NCBI RefSeq assembly: GCF_024362695.1
Contig: NW_026063284.1
Location: forward strand, 62,001-126,000
Length of the DNA: 64,000 bases
Source: Pectinophora gossypiella
Lineage: Eukaryota; Arthropoda; Insecta; Lepidoptera; Gelechiidae
Direction of reading: 5' to 3'
The notes beneath the pieces were generated by a model. The model worked only from the letters and a program-made list of their open reading frames with translations. It was not told the origin of the DNA and did no database searches. A program made the translations under genes and the position numbers. Shown here one piece after another: positions 19,300 through 30,297 of this stretch. The stretch's first letter is position 1, and each line of letters opens with the position of its first letter.

Positions 19300-19445
19300 T
19301 GGGCCATAAGATAAGATAAGATAAGATAAGATTCTTTATTTGCCATAAATGCAGTGTGACAGATGTTACAAAAAAAATATAGTTTACCGTGCATTTAGAT
19401 TACATAAATCATGCAAAATCTATAAAATTTAAAATATAAAAGTGT
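19300..19445 (-). repeat. tail X with (AAGAT)n start
   Basis: The AAGAT pentamer array at 19307-19331 is followed by TTCTTTATTTGCCATAAATG and CAGTGTGACAGATGTTAC. It is the inverted partner of 3238-3345. Confidence 0.65.
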
Positions 19446-19467
19446 AAATACAAAGAGCATACATACA

Positions 19468-19766
19468 TAGAGGCAGCCAATCAGCTCGCGACACCAAACA
19501 CTTCAGGACCCTGATGACCCCGCCGGCGTGGTCGACGACTTCCCTCAATCAGCGCTTATCGCTATCGACCCACTAGCGTCGATTAATTCTTACAAATACT
19601 TTTCCTCTCAGACGACGCCCTGAGCCGAGGTTCGCGCCCAACTGGGCACCCTCAGGCCTGTTGTCTTAAACGTTGTACCGGGTGACAGCCTTCAGCGCTA
19701 CCCATTTGTCCGGCCAAGTAGTTAATGCCATCTGCGGCAAATCTACAATAAGTCACGTCAAAAAAA
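19468..19766 (+). repeat. LINE-G 3' end, near complete
   Basis: This is the longest LINE-G copy: CAGCCAATCAGCTCGCGAC, CCCCGCCGGCGTGGTCG, CTCAGACGACGCCCTGAGCC, and an end at AAGTCACGTCAAAAAAAG. Confidence 0.85.
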
Positions 19767-20179
19767 GTTCAACCCCACTCTCTTTTACAACTCCTGCAAA
19801 CAGATTACTAAGATAGCTCTACTGCTTCTCAAATTCCACAGCCACTTTACCAATAAAGTATATTTTATGTGATAAGCTGCAATTTTATCATTACTTTTCG
19901 TAAGCTACTGCATATAAAAGTCATTTTTAGATAAATAGCCAATCATACTAAGTTTTTTAGCTTTCCTGTGATAAGGAGGGATCTTCTTGCATGATAGCCG
20001 ATATTTGATTTTCTGCCCTGCAAGTTATAACGCACAAGACGACCTTATAATATACTATCGCGGAGCTCCGTGCGTCGTAAAGTTTGCGGACGAGTGGAGT
20101 GCAAAGTTGAAGTGTGAACTGTTTGCTCATACTTGTATGGCGCGCGTTTCGCGTTCACGTGGCCCTTCTAACTGCCACT

Positions 20180-20452
20180 GTGTGGGTTGTGAGGTGAATT
20201 ACCAACCTCATCAACCCTGGTGTCAGGGTTACTATTAAGCCGCCAAAGGCCCCTGGCATGACTCTTGTAACGACTACGCACTTACGTCAGTCAGTAGTAA
20301 CCGGAACCAACGGCTTAACGTGCCTTGCGAAGCACGGATCATCTTACTTTCGGACAACCACAAAGTGGTTTTCGTGATGTGTCCCCACCGGAATTTGAAC
20401 CCGGGACCTCGGGATCATGAACCCAACGCTCAAACCACTGGACCACGGAAGT
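20180..20452 (-). repeat. SINE-C
   Basis: In reverse it runs from GTGTGGGTTGTGAGGTG to the A-box end GACCACGG. It has an internal deletion around the TAATGTCCTAACCAAACTAG segment. Confidence 0.85.
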
Positions 20453-20686
20453 CGTCGGTCGCCGGTCTTGTTACTAGAATAAATAAATGTTAATTATTAT
20501 TATTAATGATGTTATTCTTTTTGTTTCAGGTAAAAAAACATAATTTGGAGCGTAAAGAGTGAAATTGTGAATTCCGAGATTATGGCGCAAGTTTTTCTAT
20601 ATTTTTTTTCATTATAAATATGTCTATGTTATGTTATGTTTTGGGATGTAGACGGCATGCTATGTTTGATATGCCTTCTAGACATA

Positions 20687-21172
20687 TACAGGGTGTTAGT
20701 GACATCGTAACGAGTACTCAGGGGGATGATTCAGCCGTGATTCTGAGTTAATATCAAGTAGAATTTTCCGTCGATTCGTGATTTTTTAGTTTCTTTTTAA
20801 ATTATGTCCAATTCTATAATTTTGAGATAGAAAATTCCCCTTGATATTAACTCAGAATAATCAGCTGAATCATCCCCCTCAGTATTCGTTACGATGTCAC
20901 AAAACCTGTACAAGTACATACGGTAGCCATACAAGTAGGTATGGGTGTTAGAGAGACCGTAACGAATACTGAGAAGGATGATTCAGGCCATCATTCTGAG
21001 TTAATATCAAGTGGAATTTCCTGTCGGAAAATTCATGAAAAATTTAGTGTTTTTATAATTATTTTCCGTGCCATACTTTTGCGACGGAAAATTCTACTTG
21101 ATATCAACTCAGAATCGTGGTCTGAATCATCCCTCAAAGTTTTCGTTACGATGTCACTAGCACCCTGTATTA
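20687..21172. mobile_element. MITE-I dimer
   Basis: Two foldback units (20687-20900 and 20940-21172) are joined by the spacer TACAAGTACATACGG..TACAAGTAGGTATGG. The outer ends are TACAGGGTGTTAGTGACATC and its inverse. Confidence 0.85.
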
Positions 21173-21374
21173 AATACATTTTGCACAAGTTTAGTATCAA
21201 AAGTACCAGGCGGTCAGACCTTGGTAGGAGTTTCGGGTTTCCATTGTCGACCGCATTTAGTGGCTGACATGTGACACCACTCTCTGTCTCTTTCACACGC
21301 ATTGTTTACTTGCTGTTTGTTCTAAAACATGTTATTTTTCCTCGGTTAATAATTTATCTTGCACAAAAACAAAC

Positions 21375-21475
21375 GCAGGACGGAAGAGGCAAGTCACAGG
21401 GACTGTAGCCTGGAACCTGACAGAGGGCAGCAGTGACTGTCAGTACTATTCAGAGGCGGAGGACAGGAGTCCTAG
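21375..21475 (+). repeat. LINE-F fragment
   Basis: AAGTCACAGGGACTGTAGCC to GGAGGACAGGAGTCCTAG. Confidence 0.75.
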
Positions 21476-21477
21476 TA

Positions 21478-21605
21478 TATATTTATGATCCAAACATGAA
21501 TTCGATAAATTATTTCGAAAATCATAGGTTTAGGCCCGTGCTGGATTCAAACCCTTGACTCTACAATGTAAGTCACACCATCTCGGAACAGAGCCATCAC
21601 GGGTT
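21478..21605 (-). repeat. SINE-T
   Basis: TATGATCCAAACATGAATTC, B-box inverse GGATTCAAACCCT, then CAGAGCCATCACGGG. Confidence 0.6.
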
Positions 21606-21611
21606 TTAAAC

Positions 21612-21870
21612 ACATCACTTATTTAAGAGCCACGCTCTTGTTGGTGTAGCATTCTCCATTCTTGTCTATCAAAGGCCGATTCCTTCACCTCCTTATAAGA
21701 CACGACGTTCGCCTTCTCTTTAATTTGTTCCATGTAAGCTCTTCTTGGTCTTCCCCTTCCTCTCTTTCCTTACTTGTAGCTTTCCTTCTATGATGTTTTA
21801 ATAAATTCGTCGTGTCTTATTAAGTGTCCAATCATCTTGCCTCTTCTGTCCTCAATAACTCTCAATATTT
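21612..21870 (-). pseudogene. LINE-E ORF tail, decayed
   Basis: In reverse this matches the GHLIRHDSF-to-end segment at 26372 and 56187 (TAAGAGCCACGCTCTTGTTG, TTCCATGTAAGCTCTTCTTG). It carries substitutions and stops. Confidence 0.6.
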
Positions 21871-21902
21871 GCCATTAACCGGGCACAAATCCTGGAAACC
21901 AC

Positions 21903-22022
21903 GTGATATCAATTTATCTATGATCCAAACATGAATTCATAAAATAAAAGTGGAATTCAGGGATTCTAACCCGTAACTCTAGATAGTCTCGTGTTCTACA
22001 AACAGCACTATCACGGATTTAT
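21903..22022 (-). repeat. SINE-T
   Basis: CTATGATCCAAACATGAATTC to CACTATCACGG, divergent in the B box. Confidence 0.5.
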
Positions 22023-22064
22023 ATAGATCATGGAAACAACCCCAATTTACAGTAAGTACATATC

Positions 22065-22345
22065 ATCATCATCATCAGCCCATTAACGTCCCCACTGCTG
22101 GGGCACGGGCCTTCCCTATGGATGGATAGGGAGATCGGGCCTTAAACCACCATGCGGGCCCAGTGCGGATTGGCGGTTATTAACGACTGCTAATGCAGCC
22201 GGGACCAACGGCTTAACGTACCTTCCGAAGCACGGAGGAGCTCAAGATGCTTTTTTTTACCCATCTTATGACCGGCCTTTGCGAAAGTTGCTTAACTTCA
22301 ACAATCGCATATCGAGCGCGTTTACCGCTGCGCCACCGAGCTCCT
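22065..22345 (-). repeat. SINE-B, full length
   Basis: From CATCATCATCATCAGCCC to GCGCCACCGAGCTCC. Confidence 0.9.
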
Positions 22346-22609
22346 CAAGTACATATACATAACACATACTTACCGACCTTTACCGAAACAAGCTGAACCC
22401 TAATAAATCAAAAGTTCCACTTTAGTGGAGTATGTGCCAGACATAGTTACACAAAAAATGCCCCCTCGTACGTCAGGTACGAGTCACTGAACCTGCCACC
22501 CGCAGTCGACAGCCCGATCTTCCAACCACTGAGCATTATATGCTGCATTAGAGAATAGATAGGAAACAGACAATTATATCGTCGCGTTATAGTGAAAACG
22601 GTTTTGAAA

Positions 22610-22805
22610 TTCAAATTCAAAAATATCTTTATTCAGTAGGTAACATAGTTACACTTTGAATCGTCAATTTTTACATAACGAACGTCTCATCCGCCTAAAA
22701 CTACTGCAGCTTCTCACAACCTGTATAGCCGAAAAGAAGCTTCAAGAAAGACCTCGGCACAGGGCCCTAGACGTTCTTTAAAGAAATAAACATAAAATAT
22801 TGTTA
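22610..22805 (-). repeat. LINE tail N
   Basis: ATATCTTTATTCAGTAGGTA to CACAGGGCCCTAGACGTTC; very close to 3352. Confidence 0.75.
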
Positions 22806-22951
22806 TACAATTGAGTAATTTAGCTGCCTAATATCATTTCTCAGACTGTTAATCCCATCAGGTGAAGGTGAAAAATCTCAGGAGGTGATTTTCGTTAACA
22901 AAACCTACGTAAGTATATTGAGAGGTACTTAGCTTCAATCCAGGTAAAACA

Positions 22952-23229
22952 TTGTGATCTCCATGGTCCAGTGGTTAAGCGTTGGGTTCGAATCCCGGTG
23001 GGGGCATATCACAAAAATCACTTTGTGATGCTTAGTTTGGTTAGGACATTACAGGCTGATCATCTGATAGTCCGAAAGTAAGATGATCTGTGCTTTGGAC
23101 GGCATGTTAAGCCCGTTGGTCCCGGTTACTACTTACTGATGTAAGTACGTAGTCGTTACGTGAACCATGTCAGGTGCCTTTGGCGGCTGAATAGTAACCC
23201 TGACACCAGGGTTGATGAGGTTGGTAATC
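22952..23229 (+). repeat. SINE-C
   Basis: It has the head CATGGTCCAGTGGTTAAGCG with part of the region before the B box deleted. It ends CAGGGTTGATGAGGTTGG and runs into an (ATTT)n array. Confidence 0.85.
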
Positions 23230-23263
23230 TATTTATTTATTTATTTATTTATTTATTTATTAT
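23228..23263. repeat. (ATTT)n microsatellite
   Basis: About nine ATTT units join the SINE-C copy on its 3' side. Confidence 0.85.
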
Positions 23264-23371
23264 AGGTTATCAACATGATAATCAACAATACATGTTTTGA
23301 CACATTAGCATATATAAATTCGTAATTGATACCACAATTAAAGATAACCAGTAGAATTAATCCACCGTTTT

Positions 23372-23575
23372 ATTTTATTTGACGTGACTTAATGAAGATT
23401 TGCCGCAGATGGCATTAACTACTTGGCCGGACTAATGGGGAGCGCTGAAGGCTCTCACCCGGTACAACGTTTAAGACAACAGGCCTGAGGGTGCCCAGTT
23501 GGGCGCGAACCTCGGCTCAGGGCGTCGTCTGAGAGGAAAAATATTTGAAAGAATTAATCGACCCTAGTGGGTGGA
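23372..23575 (-). repeat. LINE-G 3' end
   Basis: Reverse copy from TTTGACGTGACTTAATG to AATTAATCGACCCTAG. Confidence 0.8.
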
Positions 23576-24133
23576 TGGATGGATTACCAACCCCATCAAC
23601 GGGAGATGACGATGTAGGTACCTAACCATTTTATAAAATAGGTTGTAATTAGTAAAAAAGGTCTAATATTATGTAAACCCCACAACAGGGTTCACGCCCC
23701 CATTAACCTACAGGGTGCGTAGCACCCCACCACGCTGCTCTAAAGTGTTTCGGCAGTAATTTACCACAAAACAGCCATAAAATGTCGCCAAAATTATGCA
23801 AAATATATCACTGAAAACGTTAAAAAGATCTGTTAAACGATTGGCTCTTATGTCGAAGGCTTAAAGTTCGGAATGGCATAAATACGGAGCTGAAGGAGGG
23901 CCTCAAAATTGTAATTAATTTGGGCTTATAGTGATGTGAAGAGATGTTTCGAAAACGATAATATTCTAAGCATATTCTTCTATGAGGGGCTTTCTAAAAA
24001 GTTCCTTGAAACTTAGATGGCGTTGTTCAGTTTAAGAAGTAGTATTGTGCTTTTTTTTTGTTTTGTGTCCGGCCTACAGGCAAAGGGAACATAGCGCATA
24101 CCTAATAAGGATCCATCTAGAATAGTCTATAAA
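23576..24133. other. no gene recognised
   Basis: Mostly unique. A fragment resembling insert U lies at about 24058-24105. Confidence 0.3.
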
Positions 24134-24485
24134 TGTTGCTAATTCCTGCAGACGCCATCTAATTTTATTTTAAGTTATAACTGTCATTTTTTTATCCGTT
24201 ATCCGGAACGTGTAATCGACAAGCATTTATGGAATACACGTCAATTTTAAGTAGAAATCTAAAACAATCGTGTAAACATTTTACATCGGCTATCGACAGA
24301 GTTAAGTAGACAGCACGTCAAACGGATTACATAACAGCGAGATGCATATTTTATTCGCCCGGGTTATTCATTCGTTTTAAAATTAACTTGTTGACAATCG
24401 TCCGTCCCTTTCCTTTTTGGTGAATAAGAAAATGACGGGTATAACTTAAAATAAAATTAGAAGGTGTCTGCAGGAATCAGGGCCA
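24134..24485. mobile_element. MITE-H, full length
   Basis: TTGCTAATTCCTGCAGACGC to GTGTCTGCAGGAATCAGGGC, with the GCCCGGGTTATTCATTC marker. Confidence 0.85.
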
Positions 24486-24573
24486 ATATGTACTTTAAGA
24501 ATAGAATTGTTTAATTTGATACTTACTTTAAGTCTTTTACTAACAGATGTATGGACGAAAGTCTGGATATTTT

Positions 24574-24812
24574 TTTATTGAGCCGCCAAAGGTTCCTGAC
24601 ATAGCTCATGTATCGTTACATCAGCATAATCCCTAGTTTGGTTAGGACATCGCAGGCTGATCACCCGATTGTCCGAAAATAAGATGATTGGTGCTACGAA
24701 AGGCACTACTTACTGATGTAAGTACTTAGTTGTTACATGAGTTATGGTAGAGGCTTTTGGCGGCTCAATAGTAACCCTGACACCACTCACAACCCACACG
24801 ATAGAAGAAGAC
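24574..24812 (+). repeat. SINE-C, rearranged
   Basis: A short piece in reverse (TGAGCCGCCAAAGGTTCCTG, 24580-24625) is joined to a forward copy from CCCTAGTTTGGTTAGGACAT to CACACGATAGAAGAAG. It looks like an inversion or two overlapping insertions. Confidence 0.7.
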
Positions 24813-25249
24813 TTATTTCCCTATTCATTTTCGTATATTATTCATATCGCCTCATCACTAGTAATTAAGTACTGTGCTGTATCGTGGGTGAAATAATAAT
24901 TAATACAACGACTTAAGACTGCTGTTACAGTAACAAATAAAATAACACAATTTATTGAACGACGCTCTGTTTATATTCGTATTTGGATCATAGATGTGGC
25001 GGACCTAACTAGTTGACAAGATAGTTCCGCCCGTGTGCAACAGATGGCGCCACCATTCAATAATGCAGTCCTGAAACGCGCTATCGAAGTTTACACAGCG
25101 AGACGCATATATACAACTTCCAACATGACTCAAGTGGATCGTCGATCCCTAGTCACACTAACAACTTGTGGCTAGTGGGGTACTGTGCTCAGTTCGGTAC
25201 CACGACGACATACTTTGGCGGTAGCACACCCTCGGCGCCTAAATAGATA
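24813..25249. other. unidentified sequence
   Basis: No coding exon was found. GTGGCGGACCTAACTAG and CAACAGATGGCGCCACC are distinctive but not repeated elsewhere here. A degenerate retroelement is possible. Confidence 0.25.
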
Positions 25250-25376
25250 TTATAACATAAATAGCCTATATACGTCCCACTGCTGGGCACAGGCCTCCCC
25301 TCAATCAACCGGAGGGGGTACGGAGCATACTCTACCACGCTGCTCCACTGCGAGTTGGTGGAGGTGTTTTTACGAC
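25250..25376 (-). repeat. SINE-A 3' half
   Basis: AGCCTATATACGTCCCACTG to GGTGGAGGTGTTTTTACG, then abruptly other sequence. Confidence 0.8.
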
Positions 25377-25429
25377 ATGACCGGGGAGAATTTGATCATA
25401 CTTATACAATCAATCAATAATTACGTTAT

Positions 25430-25525
25430 TGTACAACGACATTATATACAGGACATAAACATACGAATAAAAGTAAGCACAATAGGCGGCTTTATTGCTA
25501 AACAGCAATTTCTGCCAGGCAAACT
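25430..25525 (-). repeat. LINE tail O, decayed
   Basis: GGCGGCTTTATTGCTAAACA, then GCAATTTCTGCCAGGCAAAC. Confidence 0.5.
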
Positions 25526-25796
25526 TAGGGTCAACCTCAGTTCAGCTCTTAGAATTCCGTAACTATTTTATACCTCTAGATACTAGTTTGTATCTGTTCT
25601 CACTGACTACCTGGATCAATACTTGGTGGAACTAGTACGGAAATAGCAGCGACCGGAATACAACTGTCTGGCGGAAGCGAACAGTCGTAACAGGGTTGAC
25701 AGCGAAGAGAGAGAACTATTCATGAGATGAATGGATTTAGACTATTTGTGGTGGTTTCAGAAATTAGAATCATTTATTCAATGCATAATATCTATT

Positions 25797-26050
25797 GAAA
25801 TCACTTTGTGAGACTGTCCTTTGTTTGGTAAGGACTTTTCAGGCTTGAATCACCTGATTGTCCGAAAATGTAAGATGATTCCGTGCTTCGGAGGGCACGT
25901 TAAGCCGTTGGTCCCGGCTATTAGCCTTAAAAACACCTCCACCAACCCGCATTGGAGCAGCGTGGTGGAGTACGCTCCATACTCCCTTCGGTTGATTGAG
26001 GGAAGGCCTGTGCCCAGCAGTGGGATGTTTATAGGCTGTTTATGTTTATG
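25797..26050 (+). repeat. SINE-A, head missing
   Basis: It starts at AAATCACTTTGTGAGACTG just after the B-box position and ends ATAGGCTGTTTATGTTTATG. Confidence 0.85.
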
Positions 26051-26371
26051 TTACTGCAGCCGGACTTTACAGCCATTTTAAAAGCTGCCACAGAAACGCC
26101 GTTTGAATCATCTTATAAAGATGTGAAGGCCTGAGATGATGTAGCATAAACATAATTCTCTCCCGCTTTTAACCCCATACATCCCCCTCATAATGAAGGA
26201 ATACGATCAAAATATTCAAATACGTCCGTCCGTTGGTCACAACCATTAATCACTTTAAAGGTTACCCTCAAACGATCATTTTTCACACGTGACGCCCCTG
26301 TTAGAGGTGTAGCGTTAAGATACTTAGTATCTATATGTTATGTAACAACGTGGCATAGGTTTTCTCTCTCT

Positions 26372-26700
26372 CTCTATTTAAGAGCTGCGCTCTTGTCGGT
26401 GGAGTAACCGCCATTCCTCTCTTCTTCCCGCCAAAACCTTCACCTCCCGATACGACACGACCTGCACCTTCTCTTTTATTTGTTTCATAAATGTTATCCT
26501 AGGTCTACCCCTTCCTCTCTTCCCTTCAATTTTTCCTTCTATAATGTTTGTTATAAATGAATCGTGTCGTATCAGGTGGCCAATCATATTTCCTCTCCGG
26601 TTCTCTATAGTCTTCAATATGGTTCTCTTTTCTTCAACTCTTTCCAGCACTTTTTCATTTGACACCATTTCAGTCCAGCTTATACCCTCCATAGGTTTTA
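26372..26700 (-). mobile_element. LINE-E 3' end
   Basis: It contains the ORF tail at 26378-26692. The (TC)n-like CTCTCTCTCTATTTAAGAG marks its 3' end, as also at 56187. Confidence 0.75.
26378..26692 (-). pseudogene. LINE-E ORF C-terminal fragment (non-LTR RT tail)
   Basis: About 104 residues are open, starting MEGISWTEMVSNEKVLERV and ending LLHRQERSS. The block GHLIRHDSF, then GKRGRGRPRITFMKQI, is the charged tail that follows the reverse-transcriptase domain in several insect non-LTR retrotransposons (compare WFGHVERM..GRGRPRR in LINE-D). The RT catalytic residues are not in this fragment, so it is a 5'-truncated dead copy. A sister copy is at 56201-56440. Confidence 0.7.
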
Positions 26701-26742
26701 ATTAAAAAAAAACATTATAGAAGGGAAGCTACAAGGAAAGAA

Positions 26743-27025
26743 CGGCCTCTGCGGTCTAGAGCGTTGGGCTCACGGGTTCGAATCCTGGTGGGGACATATC
26801 ACAAAAATCACTTTGTGATCCCTAGTTTGGTTAGGACATTACAGGCTGATCACCTGATTGTCCTAAAGTAAGATGATCCCGGTTACTACGTACTTACTGA
26901 TGGAAGTACGTAGTCGTTACATGAGCCATGTCAGGGGCCTTTGGCGGCTCAATAATAACCCTGACACCAGGGTTGCTGGGGTTGCTAATCCACCTCACAA
27001 CCCACACGATAGAAGAAGAAGATGA
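26743..27025 (+). repeat. SINE-C, small head deletion
   Basis: CGGCCTCTGCGGTCTAGAG lacks part of the A-box-to-B-box spacing. The B box GGGTTCGAATCC is intact. It ends ACACGATAGAAGAAGAAG. Confidence 0.85.
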
Positions 27026-27029
27026 CGAT

Positions 27030-27090
27030 GTGGGCAAAAAGGCGGCCTTTTTGCTTAGAACGATCTAAGTCTCCTCCAGACAACGTTTCG
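27030..27090 (-). repeat. LINE tail O scrap
   Basis: GGCGGCCTTTTTGCTTAGAA then CTCCTCCAGACAACG. Confidence 0.45.
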
Positions 27091-27121
27091 ATACTTTCCA
27101 ATAAGAATATTTTTTTTACTT

Positions 27122-27180
27122 CCCGGCCAAGTAGTTAATGCCATCTGCGGCAAATGTACAATAAGTCAAATATAAAAAAA
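27122..27180 (+). repeat. LINE-G 3' tip
   Basis: CCGGCCAAGTAGTTAATGCC to AATAAGTCAAATATAAAAAAA. Confidence 0.7.
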
Positions 27181-27461
27181 ATTCTTTTTTACGAGCCCAT
27201 CAGGTTAAACAACGTAAACTAACAGAATACCAACTTATTTGTCTGAACATTTCGACACGAGGACTCCATCACTGCAAATCTTAGTACAGCTTTGTGGCTG
27301 AATGAAGCGTGTCGTTGCCTGTTCCCGCGCCTCGTATAAAAACAATATAACGCGGCAAGATGGCGGAGTGACACAGATAGCAGATAGAATGGGGAAAACA
27401 AAATGGTTTTCTTTTTTATTAAGAATTTATTGATGTTTTGTTTTGTATTTTTTCACTGTTG

Positions 27462-27555
27462 TGACATCGTAACGAATACTGAGGGGGATGATTCAGACCA
27501 TGATTCCGAGTTAATATCAAGTGGAAATTTTCGTCGCAAGATTCATTAGTTTACG
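27462..27555. mobile_element. MITE-I single arm
   Basis: TGACATCGTAACGAATACTG to TCAAGTGGAAATTTTCGTCG. The partner arm is absent. Confidence 0.75.
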
Positions 27556-27564
27556 GTGTTTTAC

Positions 27565-27655
27565 TGTGGCTAGTTTTCCCTCCGCGGGTTGGAATAGTAG
27601 ATCAGACAGGCAGTCGAATCTTCAGGAGGAACAGGGGATAACGCTAGATGATGAT
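27565..27655 (+). repeat. dispersed repeat P
   Basis: GCTAGTTTTCCCTCCGCGGG, GACAGGCAGTCG, AACGCTAGATGATGATG. Copies are at 30565 and 62945. Confidence 0.6.
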
Positions 27656-27667
27656 GTAGTAACATAA

Positions 27668-27968
27668 TATACATAACATAAACAGCCTATATACGTCCCA
27701 CAGCTGGGCACAAGCCTCCCCTCAATCAACCGGAGGGGGTATGGAGCATACTCCACCACGCTGCTTCAATGGCCGAGGGCTTAACGTGCCCTCCGAAGCA
27801 CGGAATCATCTTACTTTTTCGGACAATCAGGTGATTCAAGCCTGAAATGTCCTTACCAAACAAAGGACAGTCTCACAAAGTGATTTCGACAATGTCCCCA
27901 TCGGGAAACGAACCCGGACCTCCAGATCGTGAGCCTAACGCTCTAACCACTAGACCACGGTGGCTGTC
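27668..27968 (-). repeat. SINE-A with internal deletion
   Basis: The head and tail are present (AACAGCCTATATACGTCCC; CTAACCACTAGACCACGG). The part between GCTGCT and the core is shortened. Confidence 0.85.
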
Positions 27969-28249
27969 TCTCATTATTAAAGACCCTCATTATTTAAAAA
28001 TTCATTATAATATTGAGATCGTTATAACATTATGAAACAACATAATTAAAGCTCTCAGCGCATCCCTTTTGGCAACATTTAGTGCTATCATAATAATTTA
28101 CAATTATATATCGGATACAAGACTGCAGTGCTGCGGTTGACGACAACGCTGCGTACTAGTTATAATACAAGTTAACACAATCCGGCTGGCAGCCAAATAT
28201 ACTACTATCCTGCGGTATGTTACTGCTGTTTATTCCAATCACTATACAG

Positions 28250-28288
28250 GGTGTTAGCGACATCGTAACCAAAACTTTGAACACTCAT
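28250..28288. mobile_element. MITE-I end, cut by SINE-B
   Basis: ACAGGGTGTTAGCGACATCG then CAAAACTTTGAACACTCAT. The last 15 bases are duplicated beyond the SINE-B at 28289. Confidence 0.8.
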
Positions 28289-28579
28289 CATCAGCCCATT
28301 AACGTCCCCACTGCTGGGGCACGGGCCTTCCCTATGGATGGATAGGGAGATCGGGCCTTAAACCATCACGCGGGCCCAGTGCGGATTGATGGTTATTAAC
28401 GACTGCCAATGCAGCCGGGACCAACGGCTTAACGTGCCTTCCGAAGCACGGAGGAGCTCGAGATGAAAACTTTTTTTTTGTGGTTACCCATCCTATGACC
28501 GGCCTATGCGAAGGTTGCTTAACTTCAACAATCGCAGACCGAGCGCGTCTACCTCTGCGCTACCGAGCTCCTCACACAC
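28289..28579 (-). mobile_element. SINE-B with 15-bp TSD
   Basis: ACTTTGAACACTCAT occurs at 28274-28288 and 28580-28594. The copy is full length in reverse, ending CTACCGAGCTCC. Confidence 0.95.
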
Positions 28580-28594
28580 ACTTTGAACACTCAT

Positions 28595-28682
28595 TCATTT
28601 TAAATTTAGCTGTCAATCGTCTCTTTCGTTTTCGACGGATAAGAAAATGACAGGTGTAACTTAAAATAAAATTAGGAGGTCT
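28595..28682. mobile_element. MITE-H terminal fragment
   Basis: TTTAGCTGTCAATCGTCTC through CGGATAAGAAAATGACAGG to AAAATTAGGAGGT, where SINE-C starts. Confidence 0.8.
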
Positions 28683-28930
28683 CCTTCTTCTTGTCGTGTG
28701 GGTTGTGAAGTGGAATACCAGCCTCATCAACCCTGGTGTCAGGGTTACTATTGAGCCGCCAAAGGCCCCTGACATGGCTCATGTAACGACTACGTACTTG
28801 CATCGGTAAGTAATAACCGGGACCAACGGCTTAACCTTAAGTCATTTTTGCGATTTGTCCCCACCGGGATTCGAACCCGGCTCCTCCGGATCGTGAGCAC
28901 AACGCTCAATCACTGGACCACAGAGGCCGT
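28683..28930 (-). repeat. SINE-C with deletion
   Basis: The tail (CTTCTTCTTGTCGTGTGGG) and head (CAATCACTGGACCACAGAGG) are present. The segment from the core to the CACTTTGTGA region is lost. Confidence 0.85.
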
Positions 28931-29184
28931 CTTACCCCGATTGTAAATAGGTATGAGTTTCGTAATGTAGATTATCAAAAAAACTTTACCAGGAAACTCC
29001 CAACTTGAAATTAATGACAATATCATTTAAGAAGCTGCTAGACTGTTAATGATAAAACAACTACTGCCGACTTTAAGATGAGAATGATTTCCCTTCTGCT
29101 GCGTTTATTTGCATACTAGCTTTTTGCTGGGTCTTTGTTTATGTGAGTTTCAAACCACAATTATTAAGTATGAAGCTTACTTAA

Positions 29185-29340
29185 CTTACTTACTTGTTAT
29201 GGGCGATAGGCTGGTCCCTTATCACCATAAGGTTCATCATACCCAGCTTACGACATTGTTTCAACAGTGGCTGCAAGTTGTTTTTGATTACTTGTGGCTC
29301 TGCCCACCCCATTAGGGATTACGGGCGTGAGTTATGTATG
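29185..29340 (+). repeat. LINE-D2 3' end
   Basis: GGTTCATCATACCCAGCTTA, then GCTCTGCCCACCCCATTAGG and GGGCGTGAGTTATGTATG. Confidence 0.75.
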
Positions 29341-29361
29341 AAAGTTACCTAAACGGGTGTA

Positions 29362-29800
29362 AACACTGCTTATATACGTCCCACTGCTGGGCACAGGCCT
29401 CTCCTCAATCAACCGGAGGGGGTATGGAGCATACTCCACCACGCTGCTGCAATGCGGGTTGGCGGAGATGGTTTTACGGCTAACAACCGGGAGCAACGGC
29501 TTGTGCCCGCCGAAGCACGGACTCATCTTATAGCGATATAGCGGAACTACGAGATTGACTTATTTACTTGTTCGGTGGTGAAATTCACAGAACGGTCTCT
29601 AAATTATTTCAGTGGGTACTAGATGTTATGTTGTGTGTGTGTTCATACTTTGTTTTATAAATTATTTAATCGCATTTATGTATCGATATCGCATTGGGTA
29701 TACCTGTAAAGGTATTGTTTAAGAATTATGGAAATAAATAAAAAAAAAATCTTACTTTTCTTGGACAATCAGGTGATGCAAGCCTGTAAAGTCCATACTC
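29362..29800 (-). mobile_element. SINE-A split by a polyadenylated insert
   Basis: The tail half is 29362-29530 and the middle resumes at 29750 (CTTACTTTTCTTGGACAATC). ATCTTA is duplicated at 29525-29530 and 29749-29754. Confidence 0.8.
29531..29748 (+). mobile_element. retroposed insert with AATAAA and A-tail
   Basis: This 218-bp sequence ends AATAAA (29733-29738) and a run of A. It has no SINE or LINE signature seen elsewhere in the window. It could be the 3' end of an mRNA (processed copy) or of another LINE. Confidence 0.6.
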
Positions 29801-29864
29801 TAATTCCTGTTTGGATACAGACAAAAAGTTCATGCACAATTCACGGTGGTAATCACTTTTGAGG

Positions 29865-30290
29865 TTGAGCCGTGGTAGCGCAGTTTTAATTGAATTTTTA
29901 TTTAAAGAAGCACACTGTTACAATTAAGGTTTGAAGGAAGAGGGAGTGTTGCCATGGATAAAAAAATATATGTCTATTTATGTCTTAAACATATCTAGGG
30001 GGGCAACAAATACAATATGCAAGAATATGAATAATGGCCAAGAAGTTTCTTTAATTTTTAAATGTTGATTAAGAGACGCACACTACAAGTTACACTGAAA
30101 GTAGGAAAATTTTACAGCGGAACCTAAATTTAAAATAAACACAGTGATAAAATTAGTGTCATTAACATTGACAGAACGCTTGCCTCTCACTTTGAAGTCG
30201 CAGGTTCGATTTCAGCACAGGCCTAAACCAACGATTGTCGAATTTGTTTCCGAATTCATGTTTGGACCATAAATATTTATCACGTGCTCA
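29865..30290 (+). repeat. SINE-T interrupted by about 280 bp
   Basis: The head GAGCCGTGGTAGCGCAGTT is separated from ACGCTTGCCTCTCACTTTG and the B box GTCGCAGGTTCGATTTC (30193-30213) by an insert of about 29890-30168 of unknown type. It ends CCGAATTCATGTTTGGACC. Confidence 0.55.
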
Positions 30291-30297
30291 GTGTGTT

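Noticed and set aside
20520..20575. Acceptor-like TTTTTGTTTCAG as an exon start
   Set aside because: Followed by no open frame or donor; such T-rich AG sites are common in AT-rich sequence.
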